Positions 37,204 to 48,000 are shown, numbered from the stretch's first letter. The stretch is 49,047 nt of DNA from an uncultured Gammaproteobacteria bacterium (GCA_946885735.1 CAMPGW010000012.1:1-49047), one strand, 5' to 3'. Numbers and translations: made by a program. Notes: generated from the sequence alone by a model not told the origin.

Positions 37204-39108
37204 ATGCCCAAGCACGCCCTTTGCCTGTCCATCGCGCTGGCCTTCGCCGCGCCCGTCGCCGCGCATGACGCGCCCACGCTGGTGGATGGCCCGTACCCCG
37301 GCACGATCACCTTGGCGGTGGATGCCACGGATCTGTCGCGGCGCATCTTCGGGGTGCGCCAGGAAATCCCGGTGCAGCCCGGTCCGCTGCGCCTGCATTA
37401 CCCGCAGTGGCTGCCGGGCAACCACGGCCCGCGCGGACCGATCGACGAGATCGGCGGACTGCGCTTCAGCGCCAATGGCCAGGCCGTGCCGTGGCGGCGC
37501 GATCCGCTGGACATGTACAGCTTCCTGGTGGAGGTGCCGGCCGGCGCGAGCACGCTGGTGGCGGAGTTCCAGCATCTTTCGCCGATCGGCAATGCGCCGG
37601 GCCGGGTGGTGGTGACGCCGGAGATCGTCGGCCTGCAGTGGAACGCGGTGACGCTGTACCCGGCCGGCTATCGCGCCGACAAGATCCCGGTGCAGGCGAG
37701 CGTGAAGCTGCCCGCCGGCTGGGGTTTCGGCACCGCGCTGGAGGCCAGCGACGGCGGCAACCGCGCCAACGCGGCGCCGGTGCAGTTCAAGCCCACCGAC
37801 CTGGAAACGTTGATCGACTCGCCGCTGCTCGCCGGCAAGCACTACCGCCAGTTCGACCTCACCCCGGCCGGCAGCACGCGTCCGGTGCGCATCGAGGCGG
37901 TGGCCGACAAGGCCTCCGAGCTCGAGGCCAAGCCCGAGATCATCGCCGCCCATCGGCGAATGGTGGAACAGGCCTACAAGCTGTTCCGCTCGCAGCACTA
38001 CGATCACTACGACTTCCTGCTCTCGATGAGCACGCGCTATTCCGGCATCGGCCTGGAGCATTTGCAGAGCACCGAGGTCGGCGTGCGCCCGGGTTACCTG
38101 ATCGACGCCAAGAAGATGGCCGGCACGGAAGTGATGCCGCATGAGCTCGTGCACAGCTGGAACGGCAAGTTCCGCCGCGGCGCCGACCAGGTCACGCCGC
38201 ACTTCAACACGCCCATGCAGGACAGCCTGCTGTGGGTGTACGAGGGCCAGACCCAGTACTGGGGCAACGTGCTGTCGGCGCGCAGCGGCATGCGCACGCC
38301 GGAACAGGCGCGCGACGGGCTGGCGCTGGTCGCGGCCAGCTACGAACACGTCGAGGGCCGCACCTGGCGCAGCCTGCTCGACACCACCAACCAGCCGATC
38401 ATCGCCGACCGCCAGCCGCAGGCCTGGCGCAGCTGGCAGCGCGGCGAGGACTACTACAGCGAGGGCGAGCTGATCTGGCTCGACGCCGACACGCTGATCC
38501 GCGAGAAGACCGGCGGCAAGAAGTCGCTGGACGATTTCGCCGCGGCCTTCTTCGGCGCCGAGGACGGCCGCCTGAAGGTGTTGCCGTACACCTTCGAGAC
38601 GGTGGTGGAGACGCTCAACGGCGTCGTCGCGCACGACTGGGCGAGCTTCCTGCGCGAGCGCGTGGAGGGACCGACCACCAAGGCGCCGCTCGACGGCCTC
38701 GCGCGCGGTGGCTGGAAACTGGTCTACACCGACAAGCCGAATGCCGTGGCCGAGGCCTATGCCTCGCGCGGCGGCGGTGGCGCCAACCTGTCCTACTCGC
38801 TCGGCCTGAGCGTCGGCAGCGACAACAAGATCAGCTCGGTGCTGTGGAACAGCCCGGCCTTCAAGGCCGGCCTGGCGCCGGGCATGAGCCTGGTGGCGGT
38901 GAACGACGAGGCGGCGAGCGGCGAGGTGCTGATCGAGGCGGTGAAGCAGGCCCAGGCCAGCAAGGCGCCGATCGTGCTGCTGGTCAACAGCTTCGACCGC
39001 ATCACCCGCGTGCCGATCGAGTACAGCGGCGGCCTGCGTTATCCGCACTTGGAGCGCATCCCCGGCACGCCCGACCGGCTGTCGCAGATCCACGCGGCGA
39101 AGAAGTAG
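37204..39108 (+). CDS. M61 family metallopeptidase (glycyl aminopeptidase-like) with PDZ domain
   Basis: 634 residues. A signal peptide (about 1-19, PVAA-H) directs it to the periplasm. The zinc motif HELVHSW (His313, Glu314, His317) and a downstream third ligand in WVYEGQTQYW (Glu347) place it in family M61. The N-terminal half is the beta-rich M61 domain, and the C-terminus about 540-620 resembles a PDZ domain (YSLGLSVGSDNKISSVLWNS, FKAGLAPGMSLVAVNDE). M61 enzymes cleave N-terminal glycine or alanine or act as peptide-processing proteases. GAGGA lies 4 bases before the ATG at 37204. An 8-base gap separates it from the barstar-like gene. Confidence 0.92.
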   Translation: MPKHALCLSIALAFAAPVAAHDAPTLVDGPYPGTITLAVDATDLSRRIFGVRQEIPVQPGPLRLHYPQWLPGNHGPRGPIDEIGGLRFSANGQAVPWRRDPLDMYSFLVEVPAGASTLVAEFQHLSPIGNAPGRVVVTPEIVGLQWNAVTLYPAGYRADKIPVQASVKLPAGWGFGTALEASDGGNRANAAPVQFKPTDLETLIDSPLLAGKHYRQFDLTPAGSTRPVRIEAVADKASELEAKPEIIAAHRRMVEQAYKLFRSQHYDHYDFLLSMSTRYSGIGLEHLQSTEVGVRPGYLIDAKKMAGTEVMPHELVHSWNGKFRRGADQVTPHFNTPMQDSLLWVYEGQTQYWGNVLSARSGMRTPEQARDGLALVAASYEHVEGRTWRSLLDTTNQPIIADRQPQAWRSWQRGEDYYSEGELIWLDADTLIREKTGGKKSLDDFAAAFFGAEDGRLKVLPYTFETVVETLNGVVAHDWASFLRERVEGPTTKAPLDGLARGGWKLVYTDKPNAVAEAYASRGGGGANLSYSLGLSVGSDNKISSVLWNSPAFKAGLAPGMSLVAVNDEAASGEVLIEAVKQAQASKAPIVLLVNSFDRITRVPIEYSGGLRYPHLERIPGTPDRLSQIHAAKK

Positions 39109-39116
39109 GACGCGCG

Positions 39117-39551
39117 GTGGCCGTCCTGTGGTTCGACGGCCTGCTCGCCCGCGTCGAGGACGCGGGTGTCTACTTCATGCCGGAAGGCGACGTGGACGAG
39201 TTGCTCGAAGCCGCCGCGGTCAACGGCTTCCCCTGCCTGCGCGCGAACCTCGCCGGCTGCACCGACAAGGCCGACCTGTTGTTGCGCATCGCCGGCGTGT
39301 TCGACGTGCCGCCGCACGTGGTGCGGGATTTCAGCGAGCTGCCACCCGCGCTGGAAAGGCTGCGCACGCCCGGCACGCAGGGCCAGGTGCTCGTGCTGGA
39401 GCATTCCGAGGCATTGCGCGCCGCCGCGCTCGAGGACTTCAAGCAGGGCATGGAAACGCTGCAGGCGATCAGCGCCGGCTGGGCCGGGCGCGGCCTGGCG
39501 TTCTGGAGCTTCGTGGTGGTGACCGAGGACGAGTTCGCGGCGCTGGGGTGA
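39117..39551 (+). CDS. Barstar-like protein
   Basis: 144 residues from a GTG at 39117. Although no characteristic NWDAL segment is present, the pattern LAGCTDKADLLLRIAGVFDVPPHVV followed by DFSELPPALERL resembles the barstar (barnase inhibitor) family: a short beta strand, a helix starting at DKADLL, and an end with a strand and helix pattern (FWSFVVVTEDEFAAL). Barstar-type proteins inhibit small RNases. No RNase gene is adjacent; instead it follows the M61 peptidase by 8 bases and may be co-transcribed. The family assignment is tentative. Confidence 0.5.
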   Translation: MAVLWFDGLLARVEDAGVYFMPEGDVDELLEAAAVNGFPCLRANLAGCTDKADLLLRIAGVFDVPPHVVRDFSELPPALERLRTPGTQGQVLVLEHSEALRAAALEDFKQGMETLQAISAGWAGRGLAFWSFVVVTEDEFAALG

Positions 39552-39566
39552 AGGCGCCGCGAGGTT

Positions 39567-39737
39567 TCACTTGCGCTTGTGCGCGCCCTGGTCGCCGACG
39601 CGGTGGCCACTCTGCCGATGCAGTTCCTGGTCTTCCATCCCGCGCTTGCCGTCGGGGCGGTCGGTGGACTGGTCGCGCATCTGCTGCTGGTCCTTGGGGG
39701 CGTCCTGCTGCGAGGGGAGCTTCTGTTTCTCGTTCAT
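39567..39737 (-). CDS. Small hydrophilic protein embedded in the recD 3' end
   Basis: 56 residues from an ATG at 39737 with a strong ribosome binding site, GGAGGT, 5 bases upstream. It is very charged and polar (NEKQKLPSQQ, KDQQQMRDQS, RMEDQELHRQS-like), without hydrophobic core, probably disordered. It lies in the same frame as recD, which has no stop codon between its natural end and this ATG; so the same residues would also form the tail of a read-through RecD. The strong ribosome binding site supports independent translation. No family was recognised. Confidence 0.55.
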   Translation of the reverse strand: MNEKQKLPSQQDAPKDQQQMRDQSTDRPDGKRGMEDQELHRQSGHRVGDQGAHKRK

Positions 39738-41459
39738 GGCGGACCTCCGATCTGTCGATGGCCCGACGGTACGCCGCGGGCGATGAACGTTCTCAAACCG
39801 GCGCGCCAAGCCGCTCCAGCGCTGCGCGCGCCGTCCGATGGCTTCGCGCAGGGCGTCCTCGCCCGCCCACAGCAGCAGTTCGCGGCGGCAGCGGGTCAGG
39901 CCGGTGTAGAGCAACTCGCGGCTGAGCACGCGGCCGCGCTCGGGCAACACCAGCAGCACGCGGCCGAACTCGGAGCCCTGCGACTTGTGCACGGTGAGGG
40001 CGAAGGCGGGCTCGTGCGCGGGCAGCGCCGCCGGCAGCCAGGCGCGCGGGCCCTCGTCGCCCTCGAACCAGACCCGCAGCTCGCCCAGCTCGTCCGGCCA
40101 GCACACGCCGATGTCGCCGTTGAACAGCTGCTGCCGATAGCTGTTCTCCGTCACCAGCACCAGCCGGCCGCGGAACCAGGCGTCCACCCGGCGCAGCGGA
40201 TCCAGGGCCTGACCGATCAGCGAATTCAGTGCATCGAGTCCGGCCGGGCCCTCGCGCACGGCGCACAGGACGCGGAACTCGCGCGCGGCCCGCAGCGCGG
40301 CGTCGACATCGGCCGCATCGGCAAGCGCGCGATAGGCGGGCAGCGCCTGCGCGAGCACGAAATCGTGCAAGGCCCGTTCCGGTCCATGCCGCCACTGCAC
40401 GCCGCGGTAGCGCGCCGCATCCAGGCCCTGCACCACCGCTTCCACCTCGCCGCCGCGCACCTGCGCGGCCAGTGCCAGCACGTCGATGTCCTCGGCCTGG
40501 CGGTAGTTGTGGGTGAGTTCCTCGACGCGTCCATGCAGCGCGGAGCCTGGCCGCGCGCCTGCCTCGCACAGCGCCGCCAGCACGTCGCCGGTGTCCACCG
40601 AGGGCAGTTGGTCACGATCGCCGACCAGCACCAGCTTTGCGCCGGCGGGAACCGCCTCCACCAGCCGGCACATCAACGCCAAATCCACCATCGAGGCCTC
40701 ATCCACCACCACCAGGTCGGCGGCCAGGGGATTGCCCGCGTCGTGGCGGAAGCGCCCGCCGCGTTGCCAGCCCAGCAGGCGATGCAGGGTACTGGCCGCG
40801 GTCGGCAGGCGCGCGGCGAGCGTGGCCTGCATCGACCCGGCCGCGACGTCGCGCGCGAGCGAGGCGCGCACGGACTCGGTCAGCCGCGAGGCCGCCTTGC
40901 CGGTGGGCGCGGCCAGCAGGATGCGCGCGGGCGCGAGTTGTTGGCCGAGGTGGATGCCGGCCGCATCGCGCGCCTGCACGAAGGCCGCCAGCTGGCGTGC
41001 CACCGTGGTCGTCTTGCCGGTGCCCGGGCCGCCGGTCACCAGCTGCAGCATGGGCGGCTCGGCGCGTGCACGGGCCGCCAGCGCCGCGGCCAGGCGGCAC
41101 TCGAAGTCGAAATAGCGGCGCAGGCTGAGCGCATCGCCTTCCAGAACCAGCAGGCGGTCGGGCGCGGGGAGGCCGTCGCCGGGCAGGTGCACCCAGGGCG
41201 AGTGCGCCAGCACCTCCAGCCAGTCGGTCAGCGGCGGCAGCTCGGGGGCGACGCGGTCGGCGTCCACCTCGGCGAACAATTCGTGCACGCGCGCCAGCGG
41301 CAACAGGCCGTGGCCGTGGGCCAGTGCGCGGCTGGCGAGCGCGGCGGCGGCCTGCACCAGGTCCGGCGTGTCCTCGCGCGCGTGGCGCAGGCTCAGCCCG
41401 AGGGCGTGGTCGACCGTGCGCAGGAAGCCGTCGCGCCACAGGGCGTGCAGCAGGCTCAT
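39567..41459 (-). CDS. recD: Exodeoxyribonuclease V alpha subunit RecD, with C-terminal extension
   Basis: 630 residues as read; RecD proper ends about residue 548-574, near the GLARRFENVH segment. RecD is the 5'-3' helicase of RecBCD. Walker A is GGPGTGKT (143-150), motif II is VVDEASMVD (251-259), and the superfamily 1 end motif EPAFALTVHKSQGSEF followed by YTGLTRCR are present. The ATG overlaps the recB stop (ATGA). No stop codon intervenes before the small downstream ORF at 39737, so RecD extends to 39567. A natural TGA lies in another frame at the expected end (gtt-tga, near 39798), so a one-base indel or sequence error is a possible explanation. Confidence 0.9.
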   Translation of the reverse strand: MSLLHALWRDGFLRTVDHALGLSLRHAREDTPDLVQAAAALASRALAHGHGLLPLARVHELFAEVDADRVAPELPPLTDWLEVLAHSPWVHLPGDGLPAPDRLLVLEGDALSLRRYFDFECRLAAALAARARAEPPMLQLVTGGPGTGKTTTVARQLAAFVQARDAAGIHLGQQLAPARILLAAPTGKAASRLTESVRASLARDVAAGSMQATLAARLPTAASTLHRLLGWQRGGRFRHDAGNPLAADLVVVDEASMVDLALMCRLVEAVPAGAKLVLVGDRDQLPSVDTGDVLAALCEAGARPGSALHGRVEELTHNYRQAEDIDVLALAAQVRGGEVEAVVQGLDAARYRGVQWRHGPERALHDFVLAQALPAYRALADAADVDAALRAAREFRVLCAVREGPAGLDALNSLIGQALDPLRRVDAWFRGRLVLVTENSYRQQLFNGDIGVCWPDELGELRVWFEGDEGPRAWLPAALPAHEPAFALTVHKSQGSEFGRVLLVLPERGRVLSRELLYTGLTRCRRELLLWAGEDALREAIGRRAQRWSGLARRFENVHRPRRTVGPSTDRRSAMNEKQKLPSQQDAPKDQQQMRDQSTDRPDGKRGMEDQELHRQSGHRVGDQGAHKRK

Positions 41460-44400
41460 GCCGTCGCCTCCGCCGGTGCGCGCAGCAGGGCATCGAGTGC
41501 GAGCACGAGCGCGGTCGGCAGGCGCAGCGCGTGCACGCCGGGACGCGCCGGGTCGTCGCGGTCCAGGCCGCGGCAGAACAGGTAGCGCACGCCGCCGAGG
41601 TGGCGTTCCGGGTCGTAGGTCGCGCCCAGCCGGAAGCGCAGCCAGCGGTGCAGGGCGAGCGTGTAGATGACGTACTGCAGGTCGTACTCGCCCTCGGCGA
41701 TGGCGCGGGACACCGACTCGCCGCCGTAATCGGGCAACTGGTTGGACTTGTAGTCGAGCACGTGGAAGCGCCCGTCGTGCTGGTAGATCAGGTCGATCTT
41801 GCCGGTCATCAGGCCCTCGAGCCGATGCCGCGACCCGAAGCCGCGCCGCGCCTGCACCAGCCCGTGCGAATGCAGCAGGCCCAGCCAGGCATCCACCTGC
41901 ACCGGCGCCAACGCCAGGTGGAATTCCATTTCCGCCAAGCGCGCGTCGGTGGGCAGCCAGGCCAGGCGCGCGCCCTCCGGCATCGGCGCGTTGAGCGTCT
42001 CGCCCACCAGGCGGCAGAGCAGGCGCACGCCGTCGACCTGGTCGTCCTCGCTGCCGAAGCCGGCGCCGCGCAGGGCCGCCTGCAACGGCTCGAGTTGCCC
42101 GGTTGGCGGCAACTCGCCGACGAAGCCCTGCCAGGCGGCGAAGTCCACGTGCTCGAGCGCGTCGTGCAAGGCGTTGCCGAAGCGCGCGCCGGAGAACCGC
42201 GAGCGCACCAGCGGTGTCTCGAACTCGTCGTCGGCGCCGCGCGTCTCCATGCCGCTGGCCTCGCGGGCCAGTTGCGAGAAGCTGTAGACCCACCAGTCGC
42301 GATCGAGCGCACGGGTCGGCGCCGGCGCCGCGGGCCGTGGCGCGCGGTCGGCGAAGCCCAAACGCGGCAGCCCCGCGAGCACGTCCGCCGGCGTTGGCGG
42401 CAGCAGCGCGATCGCCTCCGGCGCGGCCACCTGCAGGGCGGCGAGCGGCTGCCCATCCAGCAGCAGGCCGAGCGCGGTCGAAGCGACGGCTTTCGTGTCC
42501 GCCCACGACACCCAGGTCGCCAGCCGCGCCCGGGTCAGGGCCACGTACAGCAGGCGCAGGTGCTCGGCCTGCGCGGCCGCCTTCTCTTCCTCGCAGGCGG
42601 GATGGTCGCCTTCGGCGAGCAGGTGGCCGATGCGTTCGAGCGCCGCGCCGCGGCCGAGCGCCATCGGTGGGCGGCGCCTGCGCCGTTCGGGCGTGGTGGT
42701 GGCGGTGAAGGGCACGAACACCAGGTCCAGGGTCAGGCCCTTGCTGACGTGCACGGTCATGATGCGCAGGCAGGCGGCGTCCGATTCCAGGCGCAGCAGC
42801 TCGTCGTCGTTGTCGCCGTCGGCGTCCTCGATGCGGCGCTCGAGTTCGGCCAGCAGGCCCGCCAGGCCCAGCGCGGCGGCGTCGGCGGCCTGCAGCTCTT
42901 CCGTCAGTTGCAGGTAATTGCTCAGCCGGCGTTCGCCGTCCGGCCAGGTCAGCAGGCGCGGCGCCTGCTCGGCGCAGATCTCGCCGAGCGCGGCCATCGG
43001 CCCGTGGCGGCGCGCGCGCTGCGCCCAGTGCTGCAGGCGGTCCTCCCAGGCCCGGTGCGCCGCCAGGTCGCTGTCGAAGGCGGCGATATCGCGGCCGGAC
43101 AGGCCGAACAGGGGCGTGGCCAGCGCCGCGCGCAGGCGGGCGTCGTCGGCCGGGCTCATCAGCGCGTCCAGCAGCCAGCACAACTCGCGCGCCTCCGCGC
43201 TTGCGTACAGGCTCTCGCGACCGGCGCTGACGCTGGGGATGCCGAGCGCGGACAGCGCGCGCTGCAGCGGCGCGGCGTCCACGTGGCGGTTGACCAGCAC
43301 GCTGATGTCGGCCGGAAGCACGGCGCGCTCGACCCCGTGGCGATCCACCAGTCGCGCGCCGCCGCTGAGCAGCGCATGGATCTGCGCTGCGCACGCGCGC
43401 GTGGCCTGTGCACGCAGCCCGTCCACGCCTGGCTCGTCGGGATCGGGTGCGAGCGCCTGCACGAATAAGCCGGGTGCGTCGCGGCCGTCGAGCTGGAAGA
43501 AAGCGTCATCGCAGGCGCCACCCGCGCGCACCCGCTCGAAGCGGATCCCCGGCTGGCGGAAGGCCTGCGGCCCGCCGAGTTCGAACAGCGCCTGCAGCGC
43601 CTCGAGCAGCCGCGGCCGCGAACGGAAGTTGCGCGCCAGCGGGTGCCGGGCCTGCGCGGTTTCCTGCGCCGCCAGGTAGGTGGCCACGTCACCGCCGCGG
43701 AAGCCGTAGATGGCCTGCTTGGGGTCACCGATCAGCAGCAGCGCGCGCAGCTCCACATCGGCGGGACTGGAGAACAGGCGGCGGAAGATCGCCCACTGGC
43801 GCGCATCGGTGTCCTGGAATTCGTCCACCAGCGCCACCGCGTATTGCGCCTGCAGCGCCGCGGCGAAGGCCGTGCCCTGCGGCCCGCCGAGGGCATCGTG
43901 CACCTGCGCGATCATGTCGTCGAAGCCGAGCAGCGCGCGCGCCTGCTTGAGCGCGGCCAGGCGCACGCGGGCGAAGTCGCGGGCGGCGTGCAGCAAGGCG
44001 ATCTTGCGCTGCCGCAGGTCGGCGTCGGCCGCGGAACGGGCGCGTGACCAGGCGTCGATCGCCTCGAACACCGGCGAGGCCGGGGTGAGTCCGGGCTGCT
44101 TGCGATTGTTGGATTTCCGGGTCTTGACCCGCAATGCGTCGCTGCCATAGCGGGCGAGCTTGTCGTTGTCCGGATCGCGGCCACGCGGCGACGACACCCA
44201 ACGTTCGAGCGACTGCCACGCGGCATCCACGACCTCGTCCTTGCTGATGCGCGCATCCACATCGCCGTTCGCACAAGCCGCGCGCAGGGCCTCGCGCGCC
44301 TGCGCGCCGTGGCTGCGGAAGGCGTCGGCGAGGGCGAGGCGCGCCGCTTCGAGGGCAACTTCAGTCTCCTCATTCACCGGCTCGGGATCCGGCGACAGCA

Positions 44401-45031
44401 GGTCCAGCGCGAGCAGTTCGCGCAGGTTGTCGGCCAGCGCCGCCGGCGATCCCCACAGCCCGAGCAACGCGTCGGCCTGCGCGGGCTCGCGCGAATGCGT
44501 CCGCCAGAATTCCAGCGCGACCTCATGGCGCAGCCCGGCCTCGTTGGCAAGCAGTTCACGCGGCTGCAGCGGCAGGCCGGCCTGCAGCGCATGGTCGTTG
44601 AGCGCGCGCTGGCAGAAGCCGTGGATGGTGTGGATCGGCGCCAGGTCCATGTCCTGCTCGGCGCGGTGCAGGCGCGCCAGCAGCGCCGTCGGCGCTTCGT
44701 TCGCCAGCGCCCGTTCGAGCAGGACCCGCAGCAGGCCGGCCGCGTGGCCCGCGAAGGCCGGATCGCCCTCGCCCAGCCGCGGCGCCTCCAGCATCCGCCG
44801 CGCCAGCACCAGCCGGCCGCGCAGGGTCTCGCGCAGTTCCTTGGTCGCGGCGACCGTGTAGGTCACGGCCAGCAGCCGCGACACCGGCAGCTTCTGCTCG
44901 ATCACCAGGCGCGCGTAGATCGTCGCCACGGTGAAGGTCTTGCCGGTGCCGGCACTGGCCTCGATCAGCTGCACGCCGCGCAGGGCGATGCACAGGCCGA
45001 GGTCGTCGCCGGGCGCGTCGTGCTCAGTCAT
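41456..45031 (-). CDS. recB: Exodeoxyribonuclease V beta subunit RecB
   Basis: 1191 residues (E. coli 1180). The 3'-5' helicase and nuclease of RecBCD, processing DNA ends for recombination and degrading foreign DNA. Walker A is EASAGTGKTFT (about 24-34), motif II is LVDEFQDTDARQW, and later helicase motifs such as MTVHVSKGLTLDLVF and VALTRAR are present. The C-terminal nuclease domain has the catalytic pattern GKIDLI and LDYKSN (about 1075-1095), with Asp and Lys retained. The ATG at 45031 gives the normal N-terminus and overlaps the end of recC by 8 bases; the upstream in-frame stretch is inside recC. Confidence 0.95.
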   Translation of the reverse strand: MTEHDAPGDDLGLCIALRGVQLIEASAGTGKTFTVATIYARLVIEQKLPVSRLLAVTYTVAATKELRETLRGRLVLARRMLEAPRLGEGDPAFAGHAAGLLRVLLERALANEAPTALLARLHRAEQDMDLAPIHTIHGFCQRALNDHALQAGLPLQPRELLANEAGLRHEVALEFWRTHSREPAQADALLGLWGSPAALADNLRELLALDLLSPDPEPVNEETEVALEAARLALADAFRSHGAQAREALRAACANGDVDARISKDEVVDAAWQSLERWVSSPRGRDPDNDKLARYGSDALRVKTRKSNNRKQPGLTPASPVFEAIDAWSRARSAADADLRQRKIALLHAARDFARVRLAALKQARALLGFDDMIAQVHDALGGPQGTAFAAALQAQYAVALVDEFQDTDARQWAIFRRLFSSPADVELRALLLIGDPKQAIYGFRGGDVATYLAAQETAQARHPLARNFRSRPRLLEALQALFELGGPQAFRQPGIRFERVRAGGACDDAFFQLDGRDAPGLFVQALAPDPDEPGVDGLRAQATRACAAQIHALLSGGARLVDRHGVERAVLPADISVLVNRHVDAAPLQRALSALGIPSVSAGRESLYASAEARELCWLLDALMSPADDARLRAALATPLFGLSGRDIAAFDSDLAAHRAWEDRLQHWAQRARRHGPMAALGEICAEQAPRLLTWPDGERRLSNYLQLTEELQAADAAALGLAGLLAELERRIEDADGDNDDELLRLESDAACLRIMTVHVSKGLTLDLVFVPFTATTTPERRRRRPPMALGRGAALERIGHLLAEGDHPACEEEKAAAQAEHLRLLYVALTRARLATWVSWADTKAVASTALGLLLDGQPLAALQVAAPEAIALLPPTPADVLAGLPRLGFADRAPRPAAPAPTRALDRDWWVYSFSQLAREASGMETRGADDEFETPLVRSRFSGARFGNALHDALEHVDFAAWQGFVGELPPTGQLEPLQAALRGAGFGSEDDQVDGVRLLCRLVGETLNAPMPEGARLAWLPTDARLAEMEFHLALAPVQVDAWLGLLHSHGLVQARRGFGSRHRLEGLMTGKIDLIYQHDGRFHVLDYKSNQLPDYGGESVSRAIAEGEYDLQYVIYTLALHRWLRFRLGATYDPERHLGGVRYLFCRGLDRDDPARPGVHALRLPTALVLALDALLRAPAEATA

Positions 45032-48000
45032 CGTCGTCGGTCGCCAGCGCTTCGATGTCCAGGCCCGGCAGGCCGCCGAAGACCTGCGCGGACAGGTCCC
45101 GCATGTGCGCGGTCGCCGCGGCGTCGTCGAAGGGCAGCGCGCCACGCAGGGCGAGCTGGGTCCAGGCGTCGCGGCATTCGCCGTAGGGGCCGTCCCACTC
45201 GCGGCGAATGGTCTTTCGCAGCGCGGGATCGTCCGGATCGCCGCAGGCCATCAGCACCCCGGTACGGGGCAGGAACGGCAGCGGTTCGCGCCGCGCACGC
45301 GTCGCCAGCGCGAGCAGTTGCCGCAACTTGGCGCGCGCCGCCTCCGCGTCCACGGCCGGGACGTGGTGCGACTCGCCGTCGCGCAGCACCCGCAGCACGG
45401 GCGCGGTCTCGCCGAGCGCCGACCACGCCAGCACGTCCACGCCCAGGCCGAGCAAGGACTTGCCGTGGCCGCGGCTGGCGCTGAACTGGCGCAGGCCGTC
45501 GGCGTGCACGCGCGGCAAGGCGCCGGCCAGGCGGAACTCGCCGAGTTCGAGCACGTAGGCGCGCGTGGCCGGCGCGCCGCCATCCGCATCTCGCCAGGCC
45601 TGCAGGGCCGCGTCGAGTCGCTGCAGGGAGTCCGCCAGCGCGGCGCGGCCGGCCGCGCCAGGTGCGATGCGTCCCTCGGCCAGCAGCCGTGCGGCCAGGG
45701 CCGCTTCGTCGCGGGGCCCTTCGCTCATCCACTCGAACACGCGCTGGTCGAGCTGGTGATTCGCCAGGCCGTCGGCGCGATCGAAGGGTTCCTCCTCCGG
45801 CAGCCGCTCGCTGCCCTCGGGCAGGCGCAACCCGAGCCGCTCGCAGAGGAACTCGCGCGGCGGGTGGCAGAGCGCGCGCACCAGCTGGTCGCGCGTCCAC
45901 TCGGCCACCGTCGGCGCATCGGGTGGCAGCTCAGGCATCGGCACGCCGGCCGCGAAGGGCGGCGGGGCCGCGCGCGGTCCGGCGGGGGCGAAGGGTTGCA
46001 GCGGATGCACCTGCACCAGCGCGCGCCGCGCCGCGTCCGCATCGGTGTACTGCGCCGCCGCGGCGTCGAGCAACTCGGACACCACCACCGAGGGCGGCAG
46101 GCTTTCGCCGGAGCGCGGATCCTGGCCGAGATAGCTGATGAGCAGCGCGTCGGAGGCGGCCGCGAACAACTGCAGGAACAGCGCGCGGTCATCATCGCGC
46201 ACCGAGCGGTCGCCGGGCCGGCGCGCATGCTGCAGGTCGCCGACCAGGCGGTTGAGGCTGCCCGGCGGATCGCGGCGCGGGAACTCGCCGTCATTCAGGC
46301 CCAGCAAGGCAATCACCCGGAACGGCAGCAGCCGCATCGGCACCATCTTCGCGAACGTCACCCCGCCGGTGAGGAAGGGCTGGCGCGGATCGTCCTCGGC
46401 AAGCGTTGCCTGCAGCCAGGCCCGGGTCACCTCGAAGGGCAGCGGCGCCTCCAGCCCGGCCTGTCCGGCCTGGCGCGCCAGCAACGCGATGCGCGTGCGC
46501 AGGGCGGCGATGGCCTCGCGATCGGCCGCGGCGCGGGCGCGCTCGGGGAAGAAGTCGTCCACCAGGCGCGCCAGGGCCTGGCTCCATTGCGCCGCCGTGC
46601 GCGGCGACGCCAGCTGCGTGCGCCAGGATGCCAGCCGCCGCAGCGCCTGCAGCACGCGATCGAGCAGCTCGAGCGAGGCGCCCTCCAGGATCGGCAGGGG
46701 CGCCACGCCGGCGACGTCGCCCTCGTGGCCGGCGGCGTGACCGAGCAGCAGGCGGTCCACCGCCCAGGCCCAGCTGAAGGCGGCCTCCTCCGGTGCATCG
46801 AGTTCGGCCTTGTGGCGCGCGTCCAGGCCCCAGCGCACGCCGGCGGCGGCGAGCCAGTCGCGGACCTGGTCGAGTTCGGCGGCCTCGAGTTCGAAGCGCT
46901 CGGCCACCGCGCGCACCGCCAGCAGGTCGAAGACCTCGTTGGCGCCGAAACGCGCGGCAGGCAGCGCGAGCAGCCGGGCGAAGGCCTCCGCGACCGGCTG
47001 GCTGGCCAGCAGGCTGGCGTCGCTCAGGGTGTAGGGGATGGCGTGGCGATCGCCGGCCTCGGCGCCGAACACCGCATGCACGAAGGGTGCGTAGCGGTCC
47101 ATGTCCGGCGTGAGCACGGCGATGTCGCGCGGTTGCAGGGTCGGGTCCGCCTCCAGCAGGGCGCGCAGCCGCGCATGCAGCACCTGCACCTCGCGCAGCC
47201 GCGTGTGGCAGCTGTGCACCTGCAGGCTGGCGTCGCCCTCGACGAATTCGATGCGCTGCACGGCCGCCGGCGGGCGCCGCGCCAGCAGGTCGCGTTGCAG
47301 GCGATGCAGCAGGCCAGGCCGCCGCACGGGGTCGGGTGGCTGGTACAGCGCCTGCTCGAAGCTCGGGTGCACGACCTCGTAGGAGAACAGCGTGCGAATG
47401 AAGTCGCGACCCGCCGCGCCGTTGGCGCGCAGCAGCGGATTCTCGTCGTCGGCGCCGAACACGCCGGCGAGATCCTCGTGCAGGCGCTCGCGGGCGCCGC
47501 GCAGGTCGCCCCACCAGCCCTGCACCGGCGACAGGAAGAAGAAATGCAGCGTGCCCGCGCGGGCGGCGCTGGCGATCACCCGCAGCACGTCGGGGGAGAC
47601 GTTCTGGCAGGCAAAGGCGAACACCCGCGGCGGCAGGCCGGCCGGCGCCGACGCCGCATCGCCGTCGAAGCGCGCGAGGTAGGCGTCCAGGCGCTTGCCG
47701 CGGTGCGTGAGCCCGCGGGTGGCGCGCCGCCACAGTTCGGCCTGCCAGTCATGGCGGTCGCCGCCGTGGTCCCAGCGCTGCAGCCAGTCGCGGCGCCAGG
47801 CCTGGTATTTCTCGAAGGCGGCGGCCAGTTCACCGGCCAGGCCCCAGGCCGCGAGAGGGTCGCCGCTGCCGAGCAAGGGCCGCAAGGGCGCGAACACCGG
47901 CTCGCGCGCCAGCGCCGGGTCGGCCAGCAGCGACCACAGTCGCCAGCGCAGCACCGCGGCGTCGCCGACCGCGGCGTCGTCGCCGCCGGGCAGGTTGGCC

